The notes beneath the pieces are model-generated. The model was not told the DNA's origin. It was given only the letters and a program-made list of their open reading frames with translations, and searched no databases. Shown here one piece after another: positions 30,750-39,462 of a stretch of 64,000 bases of DNA. This stretch comes from a virus. The stretch spans positions 1 to 64,000 of IMG/VR virus record IMGVR_UViG_3300022745_000023. The stretch is one strand, 5' to 3'. A program made the position numbers and the translations under genes. Within the stretch, counting starts at the first letter, position 1; every line of letters starts with the position of its first letter.

Positions 30750-31085
30750 ATGCTCGATAAGATCAAGGCCTACCTTTCGGCGCTGTTTGGCCTCCGGCGC
30801 GGCTGGCTGGCGGATTTCCGTCTTTGGATTCTCGCCGTTCCCGCCCTGTTCGTTCTGTCCATTGACACGCCGGTCATGGACACGCTGCTGTATTCGCTCA
30901 CGGCGATGCTGGTGGTGGTGGCTTTGGCGCATGTGATGCGCCGGATTCTCTTTCACTACATCGACCTTGAAGTGGTGTTCGACAAGGCTACCGAATCGCC
31001 GCAAGGCGCTGGTTTGGTGTTCCTCGGCATCTGCTTGGTGATTTTGGCGTTTGTCCTTGGGACCGCGCTCTGGATCGCCAAATGA
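30750..31085 (+). CDS. Holin-like membrane protein
   Basis: 111 residues from ATG 30750 (GGAGG upstream; GTG 30747 also in frame). Three membrane helices: LWILAVPALFVLSID, LLYSLTAMLVVVALAHVM and GLVFLGICLVILAFVLGTAL. The charged end and its position before the endolysin gene, with a 4-nt overlap, support a holin that permeabilises the inner membrane. Confidence 0.75.
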   Translation: MLDKIKAYLSALFGLRRGWLADFRLWILAVPALFVLSIDTPVMDTLLYSLTAMLVVVALAHVMRRILFHYIDLEVVFDKATESPQGAGLVFLGICLVILAFVLGTALWIAK

Positions 31086-31690
31086 TTCCGGCGCTGGCCA
31101 AGGTTTACATTCCTCTCTTGGGGTCGGTCACGGCAGCGCTGTGGCCGACCATGCCTGACAGGCCGACGCTGGCGGCGCAGATTGAGCAAGAAACGTGCGC
31201 CTCGTTGACCAGCAAAAAGTGCTGGAACCCCAAGGCTGAACTCAAAACCTCGCGGGAATACGGCTTCGGCCTCGGCCAACTCACGGTAACGCCGCAATTC
31301 AACAATTTCAAGGCGGCGAAGGGCTGGGATCGCTCCCTTGCCGGTTGGGAGTGGTCTGATCGGTTCGACCCGGCGATGCAGCTTCGCGCGCTGGTGGCCT
31401 ACGACCGCAATCTCTATTTGCAGGTGAAGTTTGCTGCGACGCCGGAGGATCGGCTGGCGTTCACCTTCTCTGCCTACAACGGCGGCCTAGGCGGTGTCTT
31501 GAAAGACCGGCGCATGTGCGCCGCAATCAAGGGCTGCAATCCGAATGTCTGGTTTGGGCATGTCGAGCGGCACTCGTTCCGCTCCAAGACTGCCGTCAAG
31601 GGATATGGCCAGTCCTTTTTCGATGTGAATCGTGGCTATGTCCGCAACATCATGGTCATCAGGGCCGTGAAGTATAGGGGGCTTCTGTGA
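31082..31690 (+). CDS. Endolysin, lytic-transglycosylase-like
   Basis: 202 residues. IEQETC near 38 carries the likely catalytic Glu; SREYGFGLGQLTV and FTFSAYNGGLGG are the conserved motifs of lytic transglycosylase/goose-type lysozymes. It would degrade peptidoglycan after holin opening. A weakly hydrophobic N-terminus (VYIPLLGSVTAALW) might be an export signal, unproven. Between holin and spanin genes. Confidence 0.8.
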   Translation: MIPALAKVYIPLLGSVTAALWPTMPDRPTLAAQIEQETCASLTSKKCWNPKAELKTSREYGFGLGQLTVTPQFNNFKAAKGWDRSLAGWEWSDRFDPAMQLRALVAYDRNLYLQVKFAATPEDRLAFTFSAYNGGLGGVLKDRRMCAAIKGCNPNVWFGHVERHSFRSKTAVKGYGQSFFDVNRGYVRNIMVIRAVKYRGLL

Positions 31691-32211
31691 CTGGTCCTTC
31701 GCACGGCGTATCTCGCAAGATTTCCGAGTTCATCAACTACCCCGATCATGCCGCGCGCACTACATCGGCGGAATTTTCGCGCAACCGGCGCCAATTGCTG
31801 GTCAAGCTGGATTTGCCCTGCTTCATCTGCCAGAGCCGCGACCATCGGGAAGTGCATCACCTGATCGAGTGGAGCCTGTTTCCGGCCATCGATACGGAAA
31901 AGATGCTCGACACGCTGCATCTTTTTGACCCCTACGGCTTCACTCACCAAATGGGCGAGAAGCCCATTGAATCCCCCGACGACATTCGCAACCTGCTCGT
32001 TCTGTGCGGCCATTGTGAGGTGGATGGGACGCCGGTTCCCGGCGGCCATCATCGCGGGATCAATGCGGGCATCCATGAATTGACGTTCCCGATCTGGATC
32101 GCACAGCGATGCGCCAAGGATGGCATGTCGATCACGAAGGCGATTTTGCATGTGCAGGATCTTGACGCTGTTCTGCGCGGCGGTCGGAAGCCTCAACCGA
32201 AAAAGGAGTGA
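31687..32211 (+). CDS. HNH-type nuclease-like protein in the lysis cassette
   Basis: 174 residues with GTG start in a GTGA overlap. CFIC near 53, REVHHLIEWSLF near 60 and LVLCGHCEVDGTPVPGGHHRG near 110 fit an HNH/zinc fold of His-Me finger type. Lies between endolysin and spanins, an insertion-like place, but coding is well coupled. Nuclease activity is inferred. Confidence 0.65.
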   Translation: MTGPSHGVSRKISEFINYPDHAARTTSAEFSRNRRQLLVKLDLPCFICQSRDHREVHHLIEWSLFPAIDTEKMLDTLHLFDPYGFTHQMGEKPIESPDDIRNLLVLCGHCEVDGTPVPGGHHRGINAGIHELTFPIWIAQRCAKDGMSITKAILHVQDLDAVLRGGRKPQPKKE

Positions 32212-32215
32212 TTGA

Positions 32216-32809
32216 ATGTTCGGGAACCTTTTGCGTTTTGTTGGAGGCCAGTCATTTTTGTCTGGCTTTACGCTTTGGGTGGCGCTTGGCATTGCGATTT
32301 CGTCGTTCGGCGCGGGCTGGACTGTGCGCGGCTGGCGCGCGGATGCGAAAGAGGCCAAGGCTGAAACCAAGGCCGTCACGCAAACGCTGGTGCGCCAGCA
32401 AGCCGGGGACGCTGTCATCGCCAAGGCCGATGTGGAAAACCGGCAAATCGTTTATCGGTACGTCACGCGGTGGCGCACCATTGACGCCGCATCTGCTGCG
32501 GTGAAGGAGGAAGCACGCGATGCTGAAAATCAAGCTGCCGTTTCTGGTGCTCCCGTTGTCGGCCTGTCTCCTGAATGGGTGCGCCTCTACAACGCCGCCC
32601 TCCGCCCCGGTGGTGGTGAAAATCAGGGCGCCGGAGGAACTGTTGGCCCGGCCAGCGGAGCCGATCAGCCTGCCGCCGACGCGCCGACCGAATGGGACGT
32701 CCTCTCGAACCACATCGAAAACGCAAAACGCTGGTCAGAATGCCGCGCCCAACTCAACGCATTGATTGATGTAGAGAAAGGTGGCCAGACTGGCGTCGTG
32801 ACTCCATAA
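32216..32809 (+). CDS. Rz: Inner-membrane spanin (Rz-like)
   Basis: 197 residues. An N-terminal membrane anchor (SGFTLWVALGIAISSFGAGW) is followed by a helical KEAKAETKAVTQTLVRQQ periplasmic part and a Gly/Pro-rich region. A lipoprotein gene is nested in another frame (32520-32765), the classic Rz/Rz1 pair. It would fuse inner and outer membranes at lysis. Its 3' end contains GTCGTGAC element 7. Confidence 0.8.
   Translation: MFGNLLRFVGGQSFLSGFTLWVALGIAISSFGAGWTVRGWRADAKEAKAETKAVTQTLVRQQAGDAVIAKADVENRQIVYRYVTRWRTIDAASAAVKEEARDAENQAAVSGAPVVGLSPEWVRLYNAALRPGGGENQGAGGTVGPASGADQPAADAPTEWDVLSNHIENAKRWSECRAQLNALIDVEKGGQTGVVTP
32520..32765 (+). CDS. Rz1: Outer-membrane spanin lipoprotein (Rz1-like), nested
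   Basis: 81 residues entirely within the Rz gene, frame +1. LPFLVLPLSACLLNGCAS carries a lipobox (LNGC) after a short hydrophobic signal, then a Pro-rich tail (APEELLARPAEPISLPP). This fits an Rz1 lipoprotein that bridges to Rz. Overlapping coding constrains both sequences. Confidence 0.85.
   Translation: MLKIKLPFLVLPLSACLLNGCASTTPPSAPVVVKIRAPEELLARPAEPISLPPTRRPNGTSSRTTSKTQNAGQNAAPNSTH
32795..32802 (+). promoter_or_regulatory. GTCGTGAC element 7
   Basis: Exact octamer inside the last codons of Rz (GVVTP), 49 nt before the next gene. Unlike most others it overlaps coding sequence, so its conservation is partly constrained by Rz. Confidence 0.5.
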
Positions 32810-32851
32810 ACCGTGCTTGCGGGCATTTGGCTGATGGGGGACTGTTGAGGG

Positions 32852-33307
32852 ATGGATCGCGTGGCTGAAATTAAGGAAGCGGTAGAAAGTGCGAAGGCTC
32901 AAGCGGCCTTGGAAGCGGCGATCAATTCGCTGACTGGCGAGGTCAAACGCCTCACCATCACGGTTGACGAAAACAACCGGCGACTTGAGCGCGTTTCCGT
33001 TCTCGAAGCGAATCACGACACTCAAAGCAATGCGCTTGGCCGTGCCTTTGATGAGATTGAAGAACTTCGCAAAGACGTCGAAGGAGAAATCTCTGAAATC
33101 CGGCGCGAGGTGGGGGCTGCGAGGTCTGAAAACGCCACCGAACACAAGGGCTATGACCGCTACATTTGGGTCTGCATCGGATTCGCATCGGCCATCTCAA
33201 TCATGTGGTCCATCCTCGGCTATCGCCTGAATCAGGCTCTTGACCAGCACCAGTCCACCATTGCGCGCATGGAGGCCTACATGGACGCGAATGTGGGGAA
33301 GAAGTAA
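32852..33307 (+). CDS. Coiled-coil membrane protein
   Basis: 151 residues. A long coiled coil (VKRLTITVDENNRRLERVSVL..., IEELRKDVEGEISEIRREV) precedes a membrane helix (WVCIGFASAISIMWSILGY). Architecture of a second lysis or membrane-associated protein; also seen in phage 'spanin-like' or holin-regulator genes. Function unknown. Confidence 0.6.
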   Translation: MDRVAEIKEAVESAKAQAALEAAINSLTGEVKRLTITVDENNRRLERVSVLEANHDTQSNALGRAFDEIEELRKDVEGEISEIRREVGAARSENATEHKGYDRYIWVCIGFASAISIMWSILGYRLNQALDQHQSTIARMEAYMDANVGKK

Positions 33308-33528
33308 TGGATCGGCAATCTGATGATGTTGACGCCGCCGCTGATCTGGCGGCGCGTGAGCGGGAAACGATGATTGCCCGCGCTCGTAGCAAGATTGGCT
33401 CTTGCGAACTTACCCCATCTGGCGAATGCCATTGGTGCGGCGCCGATGTTTCCAAGCCCCGTCTGTTCTGCGATAGCAATTGCGCGAAATCGTGGCAGGA
33501 ATTTGAGCGTCGGAAAAGCCGGCGCTAA
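33307..33528 (+). CDS. Small zinc-finger protein
   Basis: 73 residues overlapping the previous gene by 1 nt (TAATG). Charged helix, then CHWCGADVSKPRLFCDSNCAKSWQEF, a four-cysteine zinc finger resembling DksA/TraR or DUF2116 types. Possible transcription or translation regulator; unproven. Confidence 0.65.
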   Translation: MDRQSDDVDAAADLAARERETMIARARSKIGSCELTPSGECHWCGADVSKPRLFCDSNCAKSWQEFERRKSRR

Positions 33529-33539
33529 AGGAGAAGAAA

Positions 33540-33893
33540 ATGCGGCAACTGCGTGAAACCGATTTTTTTGTGCCCCTGCCCGAAGTGGGCACTTTTCGTT
33601 TTGGCCGTCGCACGTTTGGCGACCGGCTGGCCATCCGGGCTGAATACCTGCGTCTGGTCAAGGAGCATGGGGATGAAGACCCCGATCTGTCGCTCTTTGC
33701 CGGCATGATCGCAACGCATTCGGTCCTCTGTGTTGAGGCCCCGGATGGCTGGTCGGATCTGGCCGCTCTCGAACTCAACGAGGACACCGACGCCAAGGTG
33801 TTTGAACTGTACCGGGAGTTGAAGGATAAGGAGGACTCCTTTCGCAAAGGAGTCACCAAAAGCGGCGAAGGTGAAGGGCCGGGAACTTCATGA
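33540..33893 (+). CDS. Tail assembly chaperone (G-like)
   Basis: 117 residues, AGGAGAA before the ATG. Acidic, alpha-helical, with DFFVPLPEVGTFRFGRRTFGDRL; position right before the tape measure fits a gpG-type chaperone. Overlaps the next gene, which may be made by frameshifting or its own start. Confidence 0.7.
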   Translation: MRQLRETDFFVPLPEVGTFRFGRRTFGDRLAIRAEYLRLVKEHGDEDPDLSLFAGMIATHSVLCVEAPDGWSDLAALELNEDTDAKVFELYRELKDKEDSFRKGVTKSGEGEGPGTS

Positions 33894-34119
33894 CACCTAT
33901 GCCTTCTGGTTCCGCCGAAAATACAACTTGCCCCCGAATGATCCTCGCTTTCTCGAACTAACGCCGGAGGACGTTGAGGCGGAATATTGGGCGCATTACT
34001 ACGCCGAAAATTCCGGCAAGGGCGAGGAATATGAAGATGATGACCTCGATGTTGCGGCAATCATGGAAAGCCTTGCCGCTGGTTCTGCTGATGATTGGGA
34101 GGAAGTAATCAATGGTTGA
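33871..34119 (+). CDS. Second tail-assembly chaperone part (T-like)
   Basis: 82 residues from a GTG at 33871, frame +1 relative to the upstream gene, overlapping its end by 23 nt. YAFWFRRKYNLPPNDPRFLELTPEDVEAEYW is typical of the second chaperone segment. The reading frame is open from 33823, so a +1 (or -2) programmed frameshift in 33823-33893 could make a GT fusion instead of a separate protein. Confidence 0.65.
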   Translation: MKGRELHDTYAFWFRRKYNLPPNDPRFLELTPEDVEAEYWAHYYAENSGKGEEYEDDDLDVAAIMESLAAGSADDWEEVING

Positions 34120-37100
34120 CCCCAAAATCCGCATTTCCGCTGATGTATCGGCAGTCGAGGCCGCGCTTAAGAAGGTGAATGATGCTGCGCGGCAGGTAAA
34201 CCAAACGCTCCTTGATGCTGGCCCCGGCGCAGCACAGGCGGGCATGGAAGAACTTGGCAGCTCGGCATCCGAACTGGTCGATTCGCTCGATGATGTGAAG
34301 GAATCCGGGGAAGCGGTCAGCAAGATCGACTTCGGTGCGGTGGCGAAGGCTTTGGCTAACGCTGAAAAGGTCGCCGCCGCGCTCGAAAAGGCGTTGAAGT
34401 CGATTGGTAAGACCACGGCGATTCCCGCTGCGGTGAAGGATGCCAAGGCCCTTTCTGACGGGCTGGAACGCGCGGCCAAAGCGCAACGTCTTTTGGCACA
34501 AGATGGTGTCCATCTTTCTCGCCAGCAATCGGAAGAAGCAAAGCGCCAGTTTGACCGCTGGCGCACCTCTGGCGCGCGCGGCACTTCGCGCCTGCGCGGG
34601 CAGGAATTTGACGACTGGCTCTCCGGGGGCTGGCGCAATTATTCGATGAACGAATCCGAGGCCCGCCGCCAGCGCGCCCGCGTGCTGCAATCCATCGGCG
34701 TGAATATGCCGGGTGGGGGTGGTGGATCTGGCGGCAGTGGGGCTGGTGGTGGGATGTCTGCTGGCCGTGGCCGCTGGGGTGCGATTGCTGGGGCTGTCGG
34801 CGGCGCCATGGGGTCGATGCTCCAAGGTGGCGATGGCGGGATGCTGTCGGCGGCGGGGGGCGGCCTTGGCTCTTTGATCGGGGCTGGCGCTGGCGCGGTG
34901 TTCGGTGGCCCTGTGGGCGCTGCTGTCGGCCTTTTTGCGGGCAAGCTGCTGGGTGGCGCAGGATCGGCACTCGATGCCGCTGTGGGCCGCGTTGTTGAGC
35001 AAAACTCCGGCCTGACTGACCTTCGTCATTCGCTCGGCGCAACTGTCACCGATTTCGACACGCTGCGCGAATCGCTGATGTATTTCACCGACAAGCTGGG
35101 CGTGACCGGGCAAGAATCAGTCCGTCTGGCGCAGGCTTTTTCGAGCGCGGCTGGCAAGACCATCGCCGCCGCCGATTTGAGCAAAAGTGTCGGTGGCAGT
35201 GTCGCATTTGCGCGTGGCTACGGCTTGGACCCGGCGCTTGCCACTCAATTTTTTGGCTCGATGCGCCATTTCGGCGTGTCGAATAATGCCGAAGGCGACA
35301 AGCGCCTTGCGCTGTTGATTGGCGAGGCTATCGGCAAAAGCGGCATGAATGCCAAGATGGGCGACTTCATGACGGCGCTGCAATCCTATGTCGAAACGCA
35401 GAGCCGGACTTCCCTGACGCAGGCCAATACCTCGGCCTATGCCTCGTTCATGTCGTCGATGACGGGCCTGAATTTGACCGGCCTCAAGGGCGATCCTCAA
35501 ACGGCCATGTCGGCTATGGGGGCTGCGGACGCGGCGCTTCGGCAAGGCGGTGCATTCGGTGAAGCATCAAAGATGTTCACGCTGGGCATGTACCAGCGAA
35601 TGCTCCCCGGCTTTAACGTGTTCGGCATGGGCTTCCTGAACGATCAGGGCGCGTTTGGCACGGTGGGGCGGGCTTTTGGTGATGAATCCCCGGCTATGGC
35701 TATGGCGCGCGCTATGGGGGACCGCCGCACGCAAGCGCAACTCAAGCGTTGGGCTGGGGCCGGTGGTTCTGGCCAGTCGATGCTCGCATTGCAGATGCGC
35801 TCTCTTGAAAGCCGCTATGGCTCTGGCGGCGCGTTGGTGCTGAATCAGGCGATTCAGGGCCACTTAGGGGTCAACGCCGATCAGGCGGCGGCTCTCTATA
35901 CCGCATACAAGTCCGACAAGGGGCTGGGCGGGCTGTCCAAGACGCTTGGCGCTGCGGGCATCGACATTGGCAAGGTCGATGCGGGCCGGGTGGCCGCGCT
36001 GGCGCAAGTGGCTGGGATGGATCGTGCCGGCATTCGCGGTGAAGCATCCCGCCTGCTCAACTCTGGCCAACTCAACGAGGGTGAGCGCGGCAAGCTGAAC
36101 GCGGCATTGCAGGCTGGAAAGGATGACGATCTAAAAAAGATGGTCCTCAACCTGACTGCCCTGCACGATACGACGCGCGACTCCGGGCAGGCCATGCGTG
36201 AACAGCAAGCGAATATGGCCCGCTATCTTGAACAGATTGTGACCGTTGGCATTCCCTATATTCAAATGATTAAGGAAGGCATCACGGCGCTTGCACAGAA
36301 AATAGCGCCAGATTCAAATTTTGCCAAGAATGCAGCGCGTGAAGAAAATCTTATTAAGGCAAAAATTGCTGATACTTCTTTGCAAAAAGATTTTGACAAT
36401 ATTCAGGCCATGCCTGATGGGGCGGCGAAGAGTGCAGAAATTAATCGATACAACTACAATCTTGGATTGCGGCAAAAAATGCCGGATGCAGCCCCATCTT
36501 CTTTGCAAATGCTTGATAAGAATGGCAACACTTTTACGATAAGGGATGGTGGATCAAGCAAGGGCGCGCTTTTTAATGACTATGAATGGTTCAAGAGTAA
36601 GGGCGTGCCTGACCACATTGCCAAGGCTGTTGCTGCGGGCATCTATGCGGAAGGCGGCGGCCTAGGCTATGCCAGAAATGGTGCATTTGGGATTGGCCAA
36701 TTGCGCGGAGATCGATTGCAGCGCGCATTTGCTCGTTATGGCAAAGACCCGACGCGGGATAAGCTGACGCGCGATGAACAACGAGAATATATACTGTGGG
36801 AACTGCAAGGCGGTGATCCCGGTGGTGCCTCGGTCATGTCCTCTCGTAACGAGGAAGAGGCGGTTTCCAATTATGTCGGGCAAACCAATCCTGACGGGAA
36901 AACGGGCTGGGGGTTCATGCGCCCAGCGGCGGGGCGTGAGCGCAAAGGTGATCTGAATCGCGCAACGGAAGCTCTTATCTCTCTTAGGAAGTCGCCTAGT
37001 CAGGAAGCCTTTGAAAAGGCGCATAGCCATACGTCGCAAGACGGCAAGATTCCCAAAGCACACCGACCGCTCATGCTGCAACCGGGCGCAGAAGCGTATA

Positions 37101-37234
37101 CCGGAGCGTGGCCGGCTTCGCATCAGGTGGTTGAGCATCGCGTTACCGTCCTCGACGCGAACGGCACGCCGCATTACAACTCCACGACGCAAACGCGAAT
37201 CGGCCATCCGGTTCCTGCTGGGGTGTCGCACTGA
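34112..37234 (+). CDS. Tape measure protein with C-terminal lysozyme-like domain
   Basis: 1040 residues. N-terminal helices; residues about 200-290 Gly-rich and hydrophobic (AGGGMSAGRGRWGAIAGAVGGAMG; membrane-insertion type); long helical middle. Residues about 815-940 (FKSKGVPDHIAKAVAAGIYAEGG, GIGQLRGDRLQ, YVGQTNPDG) look like a phage tail lysozyme that opens peptidoglycan on infection. The DNA from about 36.29 to 36.6 kb is clearly more AT-rich, as if newly acquired. Length should set the tail length. Confidence 0.85.
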   Translation: MVDPKIRISADVSAVEAALKKVNDAARQVNQTLLDAGPGAAQAGMEELGSSASELVDSLDDVKESGEAVSKIDFGAVAKALANAEKVAAALEKALKSIGKTTAIPAAVKDAKALSDGLERAAKAQRLLAQDGVHLSRQQSEEAKRQFDRWRTSGARGTSRLRGQEFDDWLSGGWRNYSMNESEARRQRARVLQSIGVNMPGGGGGSGGSGAGGGMSAGRGRWGAIAGAVGGAMGSMLQGGDGGMLSAAGGGLGSLIGAGAGAVFGGPVGAAVGLFAGKLLGGAGSALDAAVGRVVEQNSGLTDLRHSLGATVTDFDTLRESLMYFTDKLGVTGQESVRLAQAFSSAAGKTIAAADLSKSVGGSVAFARGYGLDPALATQFFGSMRHFGVSNNAEGDKRLALLIGEAIGKSGMNAKMGDFMTALQSYVETQSRTSLTQANTSAYASFMSSMTGLNLTGLKGDPQTAMSAMGAADAALRQGGAFGEASKMFTLGMYQRMLPGFNVFGMGFLNDQGAFGTVGRAFGDESPAMAMARAMGDRRTQAQLKRWAGAGGSGQSMLALQMRSLESRYGSGGALVLNQAIQGHLGVNADQAAALYTAYKSDKGLGGLSKTLGAAGIDIGKVDAGRVAALAQVAGMDRAGIRGEASRLLNSGQLNEGERGKLNAALQAGKDDDLKKMVLNLTALHDTTRDSGQAMREQQANMARYLEQIVTVGIPYIQMIKEGITALAQKIAPDSNFAKNAAREENLIKAKIADTSLQKDFDNIQAMPDGAAKSAEINRYNYNLGLRQKMPDAAPSSLQMLDKNGNTFTIRDGGSSKGALFNDYEWFKSKGVPDHIAKAVAAGIYAEGGGLGYARNGAFGIGQLRGDRLQRAFARYGKDPTRDKLTRDEQREYILWELQGGDPGGASVMSSRNEEEAVSNYVGQTNPDGKTGWGFMRPAAGRERKGDLNRATEALISLRKSPSQEAFEKAHSHTSQDGKIPKAHRPLMLQPGAEAYTGAWPASHQVVEHRVTVLDANGTPHYNSTTQTRIGHPVPAGVSH

Positions 37235-38706
37235 TGAAGGTCTTTCAGCCGCAAGTTTCGGTCAAGCTGGTGAAGGCTATCCGGCGCGACAAAAGTGGCG
37301 GCATTGTGCCGGGAACGGCGGTGGCCTCGCGCTACCAAAATCTGGCATCCATCGACCTCACTAATTTCTTGGGAGACAACGGCAGCGTTCAGACTTCAAA
37401 GTCCGTGCGCGAACCGGCTGGCGGCTTCACGATCACATTGGCCGATAAGCGGCATCCCCAAATGCTCGACACGCTGTACGCGCTGATTGAGCCTATGGAT
37501 ATGGTTGAAATTCGGTTTTGCCGTGACCCGTCCTCCTACAAGCAACCGGACCTTTGGCCACCGATCATCATGCGCGGGCTGGTGACAACCGTTTCGCGTT
37601 CGGAAGCAATTCCGGGTGGGCGCCCGACCCGCTCTATCACGATTGCGGGGCAGGACTTTGGCAAGATCCTGCAAACCATCCAGATTTACTATCTCTACAA
37701 CTCGGTGGTTGGCGATAACGTGCTGCACGAGTTCGCCTTTTTCCAGAAATATGCCTCGGCCAGTTCGGCCAAGATCAAATCGGCCAATGAGTTTGTGACC
37801 GAAGTGGTGTCGAACGTCATCAACCCTTACCTATCGCGCCTGACTGCGCTGGCGGATGGGAGCGCGGTATCTGCGAAGGTCATCAATGCGTGGACGCCGG
37901 TTGTCTCGATTGCCGGCGCGCTGACGCCGGATGCGGTCTGTTCGATGAACAACATCTCGCTGCACTCTTTCCTGTCCACCCTGCTTGATGTGGGGCCGTT
38001 CAACGAATTGTTTGTCGAAGATGCTACCGATGGCATCAACTTGGTAGTGCGCCCGGCCCCGTTTATGGACGTTGCCGGGAACCTCATCCAAGGCGAAATG
38101 CCTGCGGTCAATTCGATCACGGACAAGGAAGCCCTGTCGCTGTCGCTCTCGCGTTCTGACCAAGGCGTTGCCAACTATTTCTGGGTTTCAAACTCGCGCT
38201 TTGCCTTCATGGGCAATGAGGACCAGAAAGCGTGGGCATCGACTGGCTCCCCGGATTCGTATCTCAAGTTCGACTATCTCAATTCGCAAAGCGCCTATTA
38301 CGGGTTCCGCAAAATGGAGGTCGAATCGGTTTTGGTTGATCCGGGCTATGGGAGCATAGACGCCCAAACCAAGGATCAACTTCCTGCCCAGAACAGTAAA
38401 ATGACCGATTGGTTGTCGGAGCGGCGGCGCATTTTGGCCGAATCCAACAAGGACAACGTGATCTTCGAGTTTGGGCAAATGCAGGTGCGCGGCGATGAGC
38501 GCATCAAGGCCGGAACCTACCTGCGCTTGAACCGTGCAAACGGGGTCACTTCGCAGTTCTATGTGCCGCAAGTGAATCATAGCTACACGCCGTTCCAAGG
38601 CTTCTTGACCAACCTGACGCTGGAACGCGGAACTTCCTTCATTGAGCGCGCGAAAGCTGGTAATCCGCAATACCTGCTTGAGGTAAATGCGAAGGGGATT
38701 TCTTGA
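37234..38706 (+). CDS. Baseplate hub protein
   Basis: 490 residues, ATG overlapping the preceding TGA. Beta-rich, with QTSKSVREPAGGFTITLADKRHPQ and SRSEAIPGGRPTRSITIAGQDFGKIL, a gp27/gpD-like hub arrangement between tape measure and spike. Family named by analogy; no catalytic role expected. Confidence 0.65.
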   Translation: MKVFQPQVSVKLVKAIRRDKSGGIVPGTAVASRYQNLASIDLTNFLGDNGSVQTSKSVREPAGGFTITLADKRHPQMLDTLYALIEPMDMVEIRFCRDPSSYKQPDLWPPIIMRGLVTTVSRSEAIPGGRPTRSITIAGQDFGKILQTIQIYYLYNSVVGDNVLHEFAFFQKYASASSAKIKSANEFVTEVVSNVINPYLSRLTALADGSAVSAKVINAWTPVVSIAGALTPDAVCSMNNISLHSFLSTLLDVGPFNELFVEDATDGINLVVRPAPFMDVAGNLIQGEMPAVNSITDKEALSLSLSRSDQGVANYFWVSNSRFAFMGNEDQKAWASTGSPDSYLKFDYLNSQSAYYGFRKMEVESVLVDPGYGSIDAQTKDQLPAQNSKMTDWLSERRRILAESNKDNVIFEFGQMQVRGDERIKAGTYLRLNRANGVTSQFYVPQVNHSYTPFQGFLTNLTLERGTSFIERAKAGNPQYLLEVNAKGIS

Positions 38707-39431
38707 TGCTGAAAATGGCGCGCGTCGTCGGCGTCCATCCTGAATCGCATTCGGTCGATGTGGTCATCATGGATGACGGTCGCCGGCATTCTGGCGTCAA
38801 GGTGCTTTGTGAGATGGCGGCTGGCGATTTCGGTTCATCTGGCCTTGCTGATCCGACCAATACCGGGTTCGACGCGCAAAATTCCGGCGAGCGCGATATT
38901 TACGCGGCGGTGGCGTGGATGGGGTATACGCCGGTTGTGCTTGGGTTCGTTCCCCCTAGCGTCTCGCAAATGATGTTCCCTGAAAAGAGCCGGCGCATCC
39001 ATCGGTTCCCGTCTGATGTTTACCTTTCGGTCGATCCCGATGGCAATGCCGAACTGTTCCACCCATCGGGGGCCTATGTTCGCATCGGGACCGATTCCGC
39101 GCATGAGGATCTGTCTGGGAAGGATTACAACAAGATTTGGGCCATCAAGCGCAACACGGACAAGGCGGTCCATATCCATATCGCGCAGGCGGGCGGGGCG
39201 GCCACGCTCAACATCGCGCCTGACGGCTCGATTGCGATTCACTCGGCGGCAACGCTGGCCATTGATGCGGCGAATGGGACTTCGATCACAACGCCGACCT
39301 TGACGCTCAATGGGAACCTGCAACTTAACGGCGGGGCCACGGTGACCGATGATGTGGTGGCCAATGGCATTAGCTTGGTCAATCATGACCATACCGACCC
39401 GCAAGGCGGAAAGACCGGCAAGCCGAGTTGA
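38706..39431 (+). CDS. Baseplate spike (gpV/gp5-like)
   Basis: 241 residues, TGATG start. N-terminal OB-like part (VVGVHPESHSVDVVIMDDGRRHSGVKVL), beta repeats, and C-terminal GISLVNHDHTDPQGGKTGKPS, where the paired His residues are the usual spike-tip metal or trimer signature. It punctures the outer membrane at sheath contraction. Confidence 0.8.
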   Translation: MLKMARVVGVHPESHSVDVVIMDDGRRHSGVKVLCEMAAGDFGSSGLADPTNTGFDAQNSGERDIYAAVAWMGYTPVVLGFVPPSVSQMMFPEKSRRIHRFPSDVYLSVDPDGNAELFHPSGAYVRIGTDSAHEDLSGKDYNKIWAIKRNTDKAVHIHIAQAGGAATLNIAPDGSIAIHSAATLAIDAANGTSITTPTLTLNGNLQLNGGATVTDDVVANGISLVNHDHTDPQGGKTGKPS

Positions 39432-39440
39432 TTAAGGCTG

Positions 39441-39448
39441 GTCGTGAC
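39441..39448 (+). promoter_or_regulatory. GTCGTGAC element 8
   Basis: Exact octamer 14 nt before ATG 39463, with no Shine-Dalgarno between. TGCAATG follows, as in element 6 (TGCAATC). Starts the second baseplate group. Confidence 0.6.
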
Positions 39449-39462
39449 TGCAATGTGCCGTC

